DNA from: Haloprofundus salinisoli
Lineage (GTDB): Archaea > Halobacteriota > Halobacteria > Halobacteriales > Haloferacaceae
NCBI RefSeq assembly: GCF_020097815.1
Contig: NZ_CP083664.1
Span: 292,277 to 356,276, forward strand
DNA length: 64,000 bases
Direction of reading: 5' to 3'
In this document: piece by piece, positions 44,731 to 54,518 of the stretch
Layout of the letters: each line of letters opens with the position of its first letter
Position numbering within the stretch: position 1 is the first letter of the stretch
Translations under genes and position numbers: made by a program
Notes under the pieces: generated by a model
What the model was told of the DNA's origin: nothing
Databases searched by the model: none
The model's input: only the letters and a program-made list of their open reading frames with translations

Positions 44731-46668
44731 CTACGATTCGGCGGTAAACGTCGCCGTCGAAATTGTCGGATAGGTCTCAGCGAGTTCCGTTGCCTCCTCG
44801 GGGAGGACGGCGGCGACGACGTACGTGGCGTGCATCTCGAAGTAGTCCACCAGCCCCTGAATTCGCTCGGCATCAAGCATCTCGACGGCGTCGACGACGA
44901 CGATTGGGAGTTCGCTCGCGACGTCGTGGGCGAGATAGCCCGCGAAGGCGACGACGAGACCGATGACCTCCCGTTCACTTTTGCTCAGACTCTCGAGTGT
45001 GTCCTCATAGGCAGTGCCGTCCCCGCTAGTCCGGACGACGTGGAGTTCGAACTCTGTCTCCGATGGTGTCTCGTCGCTCCCTGTGAGTCGCTCAATCCAG
45101 ACGCGTTCGACGTTCTCGTACTCCAGCCTGTCGAGTACTCGTTGCATCGCTTCGTTGAACGTCGTGACCAGCTCGCGTTCGAGTGACTCTATTCGCTCTC
45201 GCTGCTCCCGAAGTCGGGACGCAACGGAGTCTCGCTCGGTTTCGACGTCGTCCCGCCGTTCGAGATTCGACCGGAGGCGTTCGATCTCCGCCTCGATGTC
45301 TGCGAGTTCGTTCTCTCGCTGTCCTCGCTCGTACTCGAGGTCGGCGACGTCGTCGTATCGGTCGAGCAGTGCATCGTCACGCCCGTCGACCGTCTTCGCC
45401 TCCTCCGTGAGGCGGTCAACTTCGTCGTCGAGGGCCGCCTTCCGCTGGCGAAGCTCCGACAGCCGTCCCTCTCGACGTTCGATCTCAACTTCGAGGGACT
45501 GTTCGTCGGCCGCGAGCTGATCTCGCTCCGCCTGTCGCTCCTCGACCTCCTGTTTCTGCTCTTCGAGGGCCCGAATTTGCTCGGAGATTACCTCCCGCTG
45601 ATCGCGCTTCTCTTGCAGTATGTCACGGACAGTACTAACCTGTTTGGCGATTTCCCCCCGTTCGACGGCGGTACCGCACGTCCAGCAGGTCACAGTCCGT
45701 GAGGTTGGGTCGAGTTCAGCGACGATCTCGTCAGACTTCATCTCTCTGGGGATTTCCTCCCCGTCATCCAACAATTGCGCGTTCATCTCGACGATTGGAC
45801 TCAACGCGTTGATGGTGGTCGTCAGCTGCTGTTTCTGGTGGTGTAACTGCTCTATTTCGGTGCCGAGCGAGTCGACGTCTGCTTCCGAGTTGGCCGGGTC
45901 GAGGTGCGCTCGCTGGTCGATCACCTCCTCCAGTTCGGTCTCGAGCGATCGAATTGCTTCCCGTTGTGTTCGTATCTGGTCTCGTACTTTCTCCCGCTTC
46001 GCGCGGGTTTCGTTGAGTTCATCGAACACGTCGTCTTCGCCGGACGCCGGCTCCTGTGATTCGATCTCCGACCGTACTTGCCGTAGCGACGCCTCGACGT
46101 CCTCTAGTTCGGCTCGTACGTTCTCCGCGCGCGCCCGGATCCCCGGAAGCCGATCCTCCATCTTGTCGAACTCGGTGAGCTGTCCGTCAAGTTCGCGTTT
46201 TCGCTCGCTGAGACGTTCGATATTCGCCTCGATTTCTGCGGTGTCGACCGGACGCATCAGCAGTTCGTAGAGGTCACCGTCTGCAAGGATACTTCGCCGA
46301 ATCGGGTTCGTTTCACCCAACGCAACAAATAATTCGCAGAGATTCGAGCGCTCTGACAGGCGCTTCGCGTCCGTAACCACGTTTCTTCCATCTCGGTTTT
46401 CGACCTCCAGATAGTACTCTTCATCGCCGCTGCGGAGAGTGACGGTCCCGCGCTCGGCGTCACTCTTGACAGGGGGTGTCGGACCACCGAGTACGCCGAC
46501 GACTCCGCGGAGGAACGACGATTTATTCGATGCGTTCGACCCAGAGAGCAGCGTCACACCCGGTGAGAGAGACAGCTCTCCTTGAGAGATTCCGCCGAGG
46601 TTCTGAATGGTGACGTATAACTCCCCGAGCGAGCGCTCGATGTCGGAATTAGCGTTATTCAGTGACAT
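44731..46668 (-). CDS. Archaea-specific SMC-related ATPase (Sph/Rad50-like), copy 2
   Basis: 645 aa, same plan as the copy at 12964-14904: P-loop-like GSNASNKSS near residues 39-47 (Asn before Lys in place of Gly), long coiled coils, zinc-hook CWTC near 330, signature LSKSEREVIGLVVAFAGYL, Walker B-like IVVVDAVEMLD. The two copies keep the same order and length but differ widely in the coiled coils. The RdfA-like gene lies 113 bp upstream on the same strand, so here the pair is likely one operon. A TATA-like TTAAATA lies about 55 bp before the start. Confidence 0.82.
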   Translation of the reverse strand: MSLNNANSDIERSLGELYVTIQNLGGISQGELSLSPGVTLLSGSNASNKSSFLRGVVGVLGGPTPPVKSDAERGTVTLRSGDEEYYLEVENRDGRNVVTDAKRLSERSNLCELFVALGETNPIRRSILADGDLYELLMRPVDTAEIEANIERLSERKRELDGQLTEFDKMEDRLPGIRARAENVRAELEDVEASLRQVRSEIESQEPASGEDDVFDELNETRAKREKVRDQIRTQREAIRSLETELEEVIDQRAHLDPANSEADVDSLGTEIEQLHHQKQQLTTTINALSPIVEMNAQLLDDGEEIPREMKSDEIVAELDPTSRTVTCWTCGTAVERGEIAKQVSTVRDILQEKRDQREVISEQIRALEEQKQEVEERQAERDQLAADEQSLEVEIERREGRLSELRQRKAALDDEVDRLTEEAKTVDGRDDALLDRYDDVADLEYERGQRENELADIEAEIERLRSNLERRDDVETERDSVASRLREQRERIESLERELVTTFNEAMQRVLDRLEYENVERVWIERLTGSDETPSETEFELHVVRTSGDGTAYEDTLESLSKSEREVIGLVVAFAGYLAHDVASELPIVVVDAVEMLDAERIQGLVDYFEMHATYVVAAVLPEEATELAETYPTISTATFTAES

Positions 46669-46781
46669 GGTATCGAGGACGCCTTCGCGGGCGATTCATC
46701 GTGGGTTTGTCTCGACAGTATTTAACTTGTATCACTTCCACTCGGTTGTCGGCTCTCGACGGTACCGACGGTGCGGCAGAC

Positions 46782-47378
46782 TCACCGTTCTTGGCACGAG
46801 CAGCGGCCACGGTCTACCAGCCGAGCAAACGTGTACTCCTCTCCGCACTCTGAGCAACCGACCCGCAGACTCAGCGTCACGTCAGGGTCACCGATCGTCA
46901 GTTCTCCGGCGTTAGAGAGTCGTTCGATAGTTCGTCCAGTTATCGCTTCCGTTCGGGAGAGGAGTTTGAACACCGTGTTCTTCGCTTCGGAGCGCTCGAT
47001 ACGAGTCTTGCGGGCCGTCTTGACGCCCAGACACTGGTTAAGGTGCGTCCGGATCGTCTGATAGCTCACGAAATCATCCTCGACTGACTTGGGGTCGACC
47101 CCGTTCCGTTCGAGGCGTGAACGGACATCGACTTTTGTCCCGGCGCTCACATCATCATCGGTGTAGAGCCGGTAGATGTTTTCAACCTCTCCGTCGAGTG
47201 GATCGATTCCGGCTTCCCGCATCGCTGCCTCGAGCACCTGTTGATTGTAGTACGACTCGAGATTGCGGAGACTCGTCCCTGCTTTTCGCTGCTCAAGAAG
47301 CGCATCGTCGAGCGAATCGAGGCCCCACTTCTGAATTCCCGTGCCGACCTTGCAGGTCGATTCAGTCTTGTCCGACAT
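46782..47378 (-). CDS. RdfA-like protein (haloarchaeal rod-determining factor family), copy 2
   Basis: 198 aa from the ATG at 47378 (MSDKTESTCKVG); a GTG at 47390 adds four residues. It shares with copy 1 the block LDGEVENIYRLYTDDDVSAG, the SRLERNGVD segment and a C-terminal cluster CSECGEEYTFARLVDRGRCSCQ (CxxC + CxC), probably zinc-binding. It precedes the SMC-related gene on the same strand. The function of this paralogue, distinct from the chromosomal shape factor, is unknown. Confidence 0.7.
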   Translation of the reverse strand: MSDKTESTCKVGTGIQKWGLDSLDDALLEQRKAGTSLRNLESYYNQQVLEAAMREAGIDPLDGEVENIYRLYTDDDVSAGTKVDVRSRLERNGVDPKSVEDDFVSYQTIRTHLNQCLGVKTARKTRIERSEAKNTVFKLLSRTEAITGRTIERLSNAGELTIGDPDVTLSLRVGCSECGEEYTFARLVDRGRCSCQER

Positions 47379-47594
47379 TGACTCCGCCACGAGCTGTGCT
47401 CACTCCCAATTCCTCCCGTATTGGACCATCGCTAGCTACTAGTTTATGGCATCGAAACCATATATTTATGGCGGTACCCGTAGCTGGTATAGAGATATGT
47501 TCAATCAGTTGCAGAAATGGGCGGCTTCGGGGGCGGACCGGTCAACAGCTTCGAGACAGCCGACCGAGAAACCGCTGCAGATTTCACCGAGCAA

Positions 47595-48260
47595 ATGACC
47601 ATAACGGTCAAAGCCTACATCAGACACGACGATCTCGCACTCGTTCCGACGCTTCGACAGTCCGAAGACGTGTCCATCGAAGTGCTAATGCAGGCGAACA
47701 CCGACCCGGACTCCAACGTTTTTCCCTTTCTCATCAGACACGACGACCGCCACGAGCTTGAATCATGTCTCGAGTCGGACCCTACCGTCGAGGATTACGA
47801 ACTTGTCGACGAAGGTGACGGCATACACACCTATTACATCAAGCACACACCGGATACAGAGCTCCTAAGTCCAATCGTGATGACCGCCAACGGGTTCATG
47901 CTACACGCGGAGACGAAATCCGACGGTTGGCTCGTCAAACTCCAGCTCCCGGATCGAGAAGCGCTCAACACGGTCTGGAAGTACACCGAGGAGAACAATA
48001 TCTACTTCGACATCACTGAAGTATACAGTAACAGCGGTGGTGAGTCGAACGTCTCGTACGGACTGACGGACGAACAGACAGAGGCGCTGAAGGTCGCGTT
48101 CAAGTGCGGCTACTTCAGTGAACCGCGTGAAATGACGCTCAGTGAAGTCGCCGACGAAGTCGGGGTCTCCTCGACTGCGATGAGCGGCCGGCTGCGGCGA
48201 GGGATGCGGAACCTAATATCTGCTGCGCTCATGGACGACGATGAGATCGAATCCCGATAG
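47595..48260 (+). CDS. Bat-type (HTH_10) transcriptional regulator
   Basis: 221 aa. The C-terminal 60 residues are the bacterioopsin-activator HTH (LTDEQTEALKVAFKCGYFSEPREMTLSEVADEVG... SGRLRRGMRNLI). The N-terminal 150 residues form the usual haloarchaeal sensor-like domain. A strong TATA candidate (CATATATTTATGG, 47458-47470) lies upstream; with it an earlier ATG at 47517 in the same frame is also possible and would add 26 residues. The start at 47595 (MTITVKAYIRHDD) fits the family better. It is divergent from the second RdfA/SMC pair. Confidence 0.85.
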   Translation: MTITVKAYIRHDDLALVPTLRQSEDVSIEVLMQANTDPDSNVFPFLIRHDDRHELESCLESDPTVEDYELVDEGDGIHTYYIKHTPDTELLSPIVMTANGFMLHAETKSDGWLVKLQLPDREALNTVWKYTEENNIYFDITEVYSNSGGESNVSYGLTDEQTEALKVAFKCGYFSEPREMTLSEVADEVGVSSTAMSGRLRRGMRNLISAALMDDDEIESR

Positions 48261-48565
48261 CGGGCGGTGCCGACGGGTCGAAACTCATCCTAACCTCTCC
48301 GCCTCGATATTATAAACAATTTCAGAATTTCTATTTCTATTTTGATATTCACTACAGCGTTAAAATGGGTTATTTAGCGCCGCGATGGTTTTTGGTCAGA
48401 ATAACTACAACGGTAGTACTGTTTCGTGCGCGGTTTCGCGTTATCGTATGGTTAGGTCTGATTCTCCGAAATTATCAGAATCGAGGATGTTGTTTCGACT
48501 CGATTATTTATACATCTGGCATATTCCCCCCAAATCGTCATGGTGATGTTTTACCATGATAGATT
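48261..48565. other. A/T-rich promoter region of the HalOD1 gene
   Basis: 305 bp, unusually rich in A/T. It ends with a TATA candidate (GATTATTTATAC near 48502-48513), followed by an inverted repeat (48538-48559). A 64-codon frame in the middle has no family likeness. Confidence 0.45.
48538..48559 (+). promoter_or_regulatory. Inverted repeat between TATA box and HalOD1 start
   Basis: Perfect 7-bp arms TCATGGT/ACCATGA around 8 bp, ending 6 bp before the ATG at 48566. The place covers the expected transcription start, as for a repressor site; it could also form a small hairpin in the mRNA. Confidence 0.45.
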
Positions 48566-48856
48566 ATGAGTAGCACGGTTAATTCACCGTCTGAACGCCG
48601 AACCCATCATCTACGCCACGAATGGGGCGTAGACGGGCAAATTAGCGATAGAATCATCCGAGCTATCGCGGAGTACGAAGACAACCGACCAGAGGACCTT
48701 CCAGGTCTGGAGACGCGCATTAACCCTGAAGCGCTCAACACTGCCTTCGAAACCGAAGAAAGCAGCGGTTGCACAGCAGGTTGCATCACGTTCTCGTACT
48801 ACGGATACACCGTCCTCGTCCAGAGCACCGGCCATATTCTCATCAAGAAGAACTAA
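48566..48856 (+). CDS. HalOD1 output domain protein
   Basis: 96 aa. The pattern LSEAVVxAIAE...PxDLPxLxxxINPEALxxxF...FxYxGYxVxVxxxGxxxIK of the HalOD1 domain is visible as ISDRIIRAIAEYEDNRPEDLPGLETRINPEALNTAF... ITFSYYGYTVLVQSTGHILI. A pair of cysteines (CTAGC) sits in the middle loop. HalOD1 is a haloarchaeal output domain of unknown biochemical function. It follows the bat-type regulator by 305 bp on the same strand. Confidence 0.85.
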   Translation: MSSTVNSPSERRTHHLRHEWGVDGQISDRIIRAIAEYEDNRPEDLPGLETRINPEALNTAFETEESSGCTAGCITFSYYGYTVLVQSTGHILIKKN

Positions 48857-49344
48857 CGGAACCATCAATCGTGTCCTGACACATTGACCATACTTCGTCT
48901 CCTCTTGAAAACCCGAAATCCACCAAATTGATGGATTTGTTTATCGATCCGTGTCTCTGTTCGCACCGACAAAGTCGCCTCTAAGCTACAGAACAAACGA
49001 ATTATCATGCTCTTTTCCCTGGTTTAGACAACAAATAGGTCCACAGCGTAGTACAGTACCTCCAGTTCTAATCTTGGGATTGTTCCATTTCGTCTCGTCA
49101 CATCTCCTCTGGTAGTACAGTGGCCCTGTGGTCGGACAAACGGATCATACTTGGTGCACATTATGAAGCAGTCATATTTCGAGAGAGTTGGCGCTACTTG
49201 CGGGACTAACGCTTCTCTCGGTGGGCTTCATCATCCGCGTTATTACGACGCCAGTTCCGGAAACGAACCAACGTAGCGAGACAGCCAGTGCGAGCCTGGC
49301 TACCTAACGAAGAGATGAATAACCGCAACAACAAATCGAAAATC
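48857..49344. other. Region upstream of malic enzyme with a palindrome and a possible membrane-segment relic
   Basis: 488 bp. A near-perfect palindrome lies at 48917-48939 (arms AAATCCA/TGGATTT with symmetric CAAATTG core), followed by a TATA-like TTTGTTTATCG. At about 49184-49303 one frame encodes [19 protein letters not shown], a hydrophobic helix without a start codon, perhaps the relic of a small membrane protein. No complete gene is supported. Confidence 0.45.
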
Positions 49345-51597
49345 ATGACACTGGAAGACGATGCACGAGAGTATCACCGGCGTTCCCCGCCGGGCAAGGT
49401 AGAGATATCGACGACGAAGTCGACGAACACCCAGCGCGACCTCTCGCTTGCGTACTCACCGGGGGTCGCAGCACCGTGTCGCGACATCGCCGAGAATCCC
49501 GAGCAGGCGTACGACTACACCGTGAAGGGCAACCTCGTCGGTGTCGTCTCGAACGGCTCGGCCGTTCTCGGCCTCGGTAACATCGGTGCACAAGCCTCAA
49601 AACCAGTGATGGAGGGGAAAGGCGTCTTGTTCAAGCGCTTCGCCGACATCGACGTGTTCGACGTCGAACTCGACCTTGATGACCCCGACGCGTTCACGCA
49701 GGCCCTCGCGGCGATGGAACCGACATTCGGTGGCATCAACCTCGAAGACATCAAAGCACCGGAGTGTTTCGCGATCGAGTCGGAACTGTCGGAACAGATG
49801 GATATCCCCGTGTTCCACGACGACCAGCACGGTACTGCCATCATCTCCGGGGCTGCACTGCAGAACGCCGTCGACATCGTGGGCAAGGAACTCTCAGACC
49901 TCCACGTCACCTTCGCGGGCGCGGGCGCGGCGGCAACGGCAACCGCACGGTTCTACGTCTCGCTCGGTATTCCTCGGGAGAACATCACGATGTGTGATAT
50001 CAACGGGATTCTCTCGGAGGCTCGCGCCGAAGCCGGTGATCTCAACGAGTTCACGGAACCGTTCGCCCGCGGGAAGGACGGCGGCGAACTCGAAGACGCG
50101 ATGGAAGGCGCAGACGTGTTCGTCGGCCTCTCTGTCGGCGGCATCGTCAGTCAGGAGATGGTTCGGTCGATGGCCGACAGCCCCATCATCTTCGCGATGG
50201 CGAACCCCGATCCCGAAATTACCTACGAGGACGCCAAGAACGCCCGCGAGGATACTGTCATCATGGCGACGGGGCGCTCTGACTACCCGAACCAGGTAAA
50301 CAACGTCCTCGGCTTCCCGTTCATCTTCCGCGGTGCGCTCGACGTGCGCGCGACCGAGATCAACGAAGAGATGAAAGTCGCCGCCGCCGACGCGCTCGCC
50401 GAACTCGCCCGCAAGGACGTTCCCGACGCCGTCGTCAAGGCCTACGGCGACGAACCGCTCCAGTTCGGTCCCGATTATCTCATCCCGAAACCGCTGGATC
50501 AACGCGTCCTCTACGAAGTGACACCCGCCGTCGCGCAGGCGGCGATGAAGAGCGGCGCAGCCAGAAGTAAACTCGACCTCAACGAGTATCGGGAAGAACT
50601 CGAAGCGCGCCTCGGCAAGTCCCGCGAGATGATGCGCGTTGTCATGAACAAGGCGAAGTCGAGTTCGAAGCGCGTCGCGCTCGCCGAGGGGGAAAACGAG
50701 AAGATAATTCGCGCGGCGAACCAACTCGTCGAAGAGGACATCGCCGAACCCGTCCTCGTTGGCCGGCCTGACCGCATCCTGCAGAAGACCGAAGAGCTTG
50801 GGTTGGACTTCGATCCGAGTATTGTGAATCCGCGCGAGGGGGAGTGGACCCACTACGTCGACTGCCTGTACGACCGCCGACAGCGCAAAGGGCTCACACG
50901 GACGGAGGCGAGCGAACTCATCCGGCAGGACTCGAACTACTTCGCCAGCGTGATGGTGGAGATGGACGACGCCGACGCGATGCTCACTGGACTGACGAAC
51001 CACTACCCGTCGGCGCTCCGCCCGCTGCTGCAGGTCATCGGCACGGCCGAGGACACGAACTACGCGGCCGGCGTCTACATGCTGACGTTCAAGGACCGCG
51101 TTGTCTTCTGCGCGGACGCGACAGTCAATCTCGACCCCGACGAGGAGGTACTCGCCGAAGTGACGAAACACACCGCCGAACTGGCCCGGAGCTTCAACGT
51201 TGACCCGCGTGCGGCGGTCCTGTCGTACTCGGACTTCGGCAGCGTCGACAACAATGGCGTTCGCAAGCCACGAGACGCAGTGAAACTCCTGCACGACGAC
51301 CCCGACGTCGACTTCCCGGTCGATGGGGAGATGCAAGCCGACACCGCTCTCGTCGAGGAGATGCTGACCGATACCTACGAGTTCGCAGACCTCGACGCCC
51401 CGGCGAACGTGCTCGTTTTCCCGAACCTCGAAGCGGGGAATATCGGCTACAAACTGCTCCAGCGGCTCGGCGGTGCCGAAGCCATCGGGCCGATGCTCGT
51501 TGGCATGGACAAGCCCGTCTACGTCCTCCAACGTGGTGACGAGGTTAAGGACATCGTCAATCTTGCGAGCGTCGCTGTCGTCGACGCACAAGAGTGA
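49345..51597 (+). CDS. maeB: NADP-type malic enzyme fused to phosphotransacetylase-like domain
   Basis: Decarboxylates malate to pyruvate or runs in reverse. 750 aa, the normal length of the MaeB fusion. Residues 1-420: malic domain ([65 protein letters not shown]) and NAD(P)-binding part ([18 protein letters not shown]). Residues 430-750: phosphate acetyltransferase-like domain, usually regulatory ([67 protein letters not shown]). Start at 49345 ([11 protein letters not shown]). It would link the pyruvate formed by betaine breakdown to the citric acid cycle. Confidence 0.94.
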   Translation: MTLEDDAREYHRRSPPGKVEISTTKSTNTQRDLSLAYSPGVAAPCRDIAENPEQAYDYTVKGNLVGVVSNGSAVLGLGNIGAQASKPVMEGKGVLFKRFADIDVFDVELDLDDPDAFTQALAAMEPTFGGINLEDIKAPECFAIESELSEQMDIPVFHDDQHGTAIISGAALQNAVDIVGKELSDLHVTFAGAGAAATATARFYVSLGIPRENITMCDINGILSEARAEAGDLNEFTEPFARGKDGGELEDAMEGADVFVGLSVGGIVSQEMVRSMADSPIIFAMANPDPEITYEDAKNAREDTVIMATGRSDYPNQVNNVLGFPFIFRGALDVRATEINEEMKVAAADALAELARKDVPDAVVKAYGDEPLQFGPDYLIPKPLDQRVLYEVTPAVAQAAMKSGAARSKLDLNEYREELEARLGKSREMMRVVMNKAKSSSKRVALAEGENEKIIRAANQLVEEDIAEPVLVGRPDRILQKTEELGLDFDPSIVNPREGEWTHYVDCLYDRRQRKGLTRTEASELIRQDSNYFASVMVEMDDADAMLTGLTNHYPSALRPLLQVIGTAEDTNYAAGVYMLTFKDRVVFCADATVNLDPDEEVLAEVTKHTAELARSFNVDPRAAVLSYSDFGSVDNNGVRKPRDAVKLLHDDPDVDFPVDGEMQADTALVEEMLTDTYEFADLDAPANVLVFPNLEAGNIGYKLLQRLGGAEAIGPMLVGMDKPVYVLQRGDEVKDIVNLASVAVVDAQE

Positions 51598-51625
51598 CAC
51601 GCCTGTAAGGGACAATTTTCGGCGT

Positions 51626-52042
51626 TTACTCCTGTCGAACAAACACTACTGGGCAGGGTGCAGAGAGGAGGACCTCCTGGGCCGTCGAACCGAGCATTGC
51701 CTTTCCGGCGGGTGACCGTTGTTGGCCGCCGATAATGACGAGGTCGGCGTCCGCAGCAAGGTCGAGGATGCTGCTCGTATGTGATCCAACGGCGGTGCGG
51801 AACTCATAGTCGAGTTCCTGGGAGTCCAGGTGATTGATAATCGCCCTGAAGGTTCCATACTGACTCGTTATCTCCTCGGGTCGTACGTCAGATAAGTCAG
51901 TGACGCCAAGGCTTTTTCTCGTAACATCGTATTCGTCTTCTGTAAACACTTGAGCGATTACAGTTCGAGCGTCGGTTGGTCCTGCAATATCAGCTGTTGT
52001 CCGTGCAAGTTGCTGTCCATACCCTTCGTTTCCAGGTCTCAC
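51626..52042 (-). CDS. UspA family protein, N-terminus disturbed
   Basis: 138 aa from a GTG at 52042. The C-terminus LVIIGGQQRSPAGKAMLGSTAQEVLLSAPCPVVFV is the UspA nucleotide-binding loop (G-2x-G-9x-GS). The N-terminus lacks the first beta strand. An ATG at 52074-52076, well placed after a TATA-like TTTAATATC, opens another frame; removal of one base just after it would give MTIRLSTASLGVRPGNEGYG, a good UspA start. So a one-base insertion near 52070 (or a sequence error) may have broken the gene start. Confidence 0.75.
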   Translation of the reverse strand: MRPGNEGYGQQLARTTADIAGPTDARTVIAQVFTEDEYDVTRKSLGVTDLSDVRPEEITSQYGTFRAIINHLDSQELDYEFRTAVGSHTSSILDLAADADLVIIGGQQRSPAGKAMLGSTAQEVLLSAPCPVVFVRQE

Positions 52043-52243
52043 ACCAAGCGAGGCTGTACTGAGCCTTATGTGTCATTGATACAGACACCAGATATTAAAT
52101 TTGTATCACATAAAAATCGAACAGAAATCGACATCAGGCGTCGCTTACCCTTTACTCAAAGATTGAATCGCGGACTTCTGCGGGGACACACCCAGCAGTA
52201 CTATTTCACACGCTCTCCGCTGGAACTGCTAATCGAGTGTCAC

Positions 52244-53053
52244 TCAGAGCCCAAGCAATGAGCGAAGTTGAGAGAGAAGTCCGCCCTGTATGTCGAAGAT
52301 TCGGTCCATCTCCTCGTCAGTGAGTTCGAAATCAAAGACCTCGAAGTTCTCTTCGATATGTATCTGGCTCGAAGCCTTTGGAATCGCTGCGACCATCTCT
52401 TGATGGATTAACCAGCGGAGTGCTACTTGGGCTGCGGTCTTTCCGTACTGCTCTCCGATTCCCTCAAGGACCTTGTTTTCGATGGCTCTTCCTTGGCCCA
52501 GTGGACTGTACGCAGTCAGAAGGACACCGTTCTCGATGCAGAATTTGAGTATCTCGGACTGATTTTTGAAAGGGTGGTACTCCACCTGATTTGTCAAGAT
52601 CGGGGTATTGGACGCGGCAATCGCCTGTCGCATCTGCTCGACAGAAAAATTACTGACGCCGATATGTTCGACGATTCCACGTTCTTGGAGCTCGTTCATC
52701 GCACTGATTGACTCTTCAATTGGCACAGTTCGACTCGGCGAGTGAATCAGCAGTAAGTCGATCTCGGTTCCCAACCGCTGCACACTCTCCGTGACTGTAC
52801 TTAGCACATCGTCATGGGCTAAATTTTGTCTGCGGATTTTCGTAACAAGAAACACGTCCTCTCTCGGGACCCCGGAGTTGGTTATCGCCTGTCCGACAGC
52901 GCCCTCATTGTTGTACATCTGTGCCGTATCGATGTGTCGATATCCGGAATCCAGTGCATGTTGGACGGCGGTTCGACAGGTTTCTCCTTTCATCGGCCAC
53001 GTCCCGAAGCCAAGCACTGGCACGTCCACACCTTTGGCAGTGATGTATTCCAT
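52244..53053 (-). CDS. Aldo/keto reductase
   Basis: 269 aa (beta/alpha)8 NADPH-dependent reductase. GTWPMKGETCRTAVQHALDSGYRHIDTAQMYNNE (catalytic Asp and Tyr), KIRRQNLAHDDVL (catalytic Lys), LLLIHSP (His), and the C-terminal IPKASSQIHIEENFEVFDFELTDEEMDRI typical of the 2,5-diketo-gluconate reductase-like branch. A single gene with no operon partners. Substrate unknown. Confidence 0.93.
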   Translation of the reverse strand: MEYITAKGVDVPVLGFGTWPMKGETCRTAVQHALDSGYRHIDTAQMYNNEGAVGQAITNSGVPREDVFLVTKIRRQNLAHDDVLSTVTESVQRLGTEIDLLLIHSPSRTVPIEESISAMNELQERGIVEHIGVSNFSVEQMRQAIAASNTPILTNQVEYHPFKNQSEILKFCIENGVLLTAYSPLGQGRAIENKVLEGIGEQYGKTAAQVALRWLIHQEMVAAIPKASSQIHIEENFEVFDFELTDEEMDRIFDIQGGLLSQLRSLLGL

Positions 53054-53253
53054 ATTCTATACTAAGGCTGGATTCGAGAAGATACTATGCCATCCACCAC
53101 CTATCTCACAGATGAGGCAAACTTGACTAGCTGGCTGTAGTCTCCTATTCAGTAGTATTCTCATCGGTCACCGAGACATTTTACCGGATCCCGATAATCG
53201 AGCCCACCAGTTGGCTGGGATGGTAATTTCGAGCGGTTACGCAGAGGGACGGA

Positions 53254-53895
53254 TTAGCCCATTCCAGCGTCCTCGAATGCCTGTTCGAGCGATCGGCCCT
53301 CGTCGATAAACCGAGTTACTTCTTGTTCCGTCTGAACAACTGTCTCGGCGGCCGAAGCGACGTCCTCGGCGGCATCACGGTCGATTGCAACCACTCCGGA
53401 TTCGTCACCAACGAGCACGTCTCCCGAGTCAATCGATGCTCCGCCAACAGTGACTCGAACGTTCCGCTCGACTTCCTCGCGTCCGCTCGGTCCGCGGGGA
53501 GTGACTGCCCGTGCGAAGACGGGGAACCCGATGTCTCGGATCCCGGCGACATCTCGGACGGCTCCGTTCGTGACCATCCCTCTCACGCCAGTGGCTGTCG
53601 CGTACGTCGAGAGCAATTCACCCCAGACAGCCTCCTCGACGCCGTCGTTAGTATCAACCACAACGACCTCGTTTTCGAAAGCAGTATCGAGGGTCTGGAC
53701 GGGGGCCCAGAGCATTGAGGGGTCGAGCACGACCGTCCGGGCTAGCCCGGCGAAGGTGCAGTCGTGATGCACCGGTCTAATTGCGGAATCCAGTGTTTCC
53801 ACGCTCTCGTGTTTTGTGTCCGCTATTGCGGACGTAGAGCACTGTTCCAACCGATTAAGTACCGTACCACTGACTGAATTGCTATCTGTTGGCAC
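53254..53895 (-). CDS. RraA family protein
   Basis: 213 aa. AIADTKHESVETLDSAIRPVHHDCTFAGLARTV, VVVVDTNDGVEEAVWGELLSTYATATGVRGMVTNGAVRDVAGIRDIGFPVFARAVTPRGP and VLVGDESGVVAIDR are the RraA/HMG aldolase motifs; the R-D pair in GAVRDV binds substrate in the aldolases. Members are either metal-dependent 4-hydroxy-4-methyl-2-oxoglutarate/oxaloacetate lyases or RNase E inhibitors; with no RNase E in archaea the enzyme role is likelier. Confidence 0.9.
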   Translation of the reverse strand: MPTDSNSVSGTVLNRLEQCSTSAIADTKHESVETLDSAIRPVHHDCTFAGLARTVVLDPSMLWAPVQTLDTAFENEVVVVDTNDGVEEAVWGELLSTYATATGVRGMVTNGAVRDVAGIRDIGFPVFARAVTPRGPSGREEVERNVRVTVGGASIDSGDVLVGDESGVVAIDRDAAEDVASAAETVVQTEQEVTRFIDEGRSLEQAFEDAGMG

Positions 53896-54518
53896 ACCCG
53901 TTCAGACAAGCACATCGTATAAAAACGCTAGCGCAGGATCCGTCCGGTCACGAATGGAGGCTGTAACCGCTTCGGCTGCAGATATCGGCCATTTGGTCGG
54001 AAGGATCGTGCTGGACATATATTCTATACTGAGCGCGGATTTCACGCCTAACTTCGAATAAAGGAATCGTGTTACCAACTACTGCCAGAGACTTCTAATC
54101 GCTCTATAATCACATCTCTGACTATTTCAAGACCGATAGATGCAGCCTCTAACTTTACTTGTCTGTCGCTACTGATAATGGTGACTTCGTCAACTGTAAC
54201 GAGTTTTGTGCCCCCGGGGACCGGGCCCCGGAGCTCGCTCGATTGGAGCATATGACCTTACGTGGCTCCCCTTGATTGTCTTCGGCAGTCCACTGATCTC
54301 TAAGGTTGGCTACTCTTTCGGGGTAGCACCATCCCCTATTACCCGCATGCACTGGGAGGAGTCCTGGTCCTCGCGCACGTCAGTAAGCGGAGACGCGCCG
54401 GTCAACGTGCGTGTGACTTAGGACGTCGACCGGCAAGAGTCACCTAGCGATACCTGGTGGGCGAACCGTCTCAATTAGGCTAAAGAGATAGCACAATTGC
54501 TTGAGTGACGTTCCCTAC
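53896..54518. other. Gene-free stretch with decayed-looking sequence
   Basis: 623 bp. Frames are short. On the minus strand near 54300-54420 a frame (TLTGASPLTDVREDQ, MRVIGDGATPKE then a stop) and beyond it TLEISGLPKTIKGSH look like broken coding DNA, but I do not recognise the source. A GC-rich CCCCCGGGGACCGGGCCCCGG-like stretch is at 54211-54231. Confidence 0.4.

Noticed and set aside
54206..54421. 71-codon frame in the gap after the RraA gene
   Set aside because: No motif, unusual composition, and both strands look equally decayed here; not enough to call a gene.
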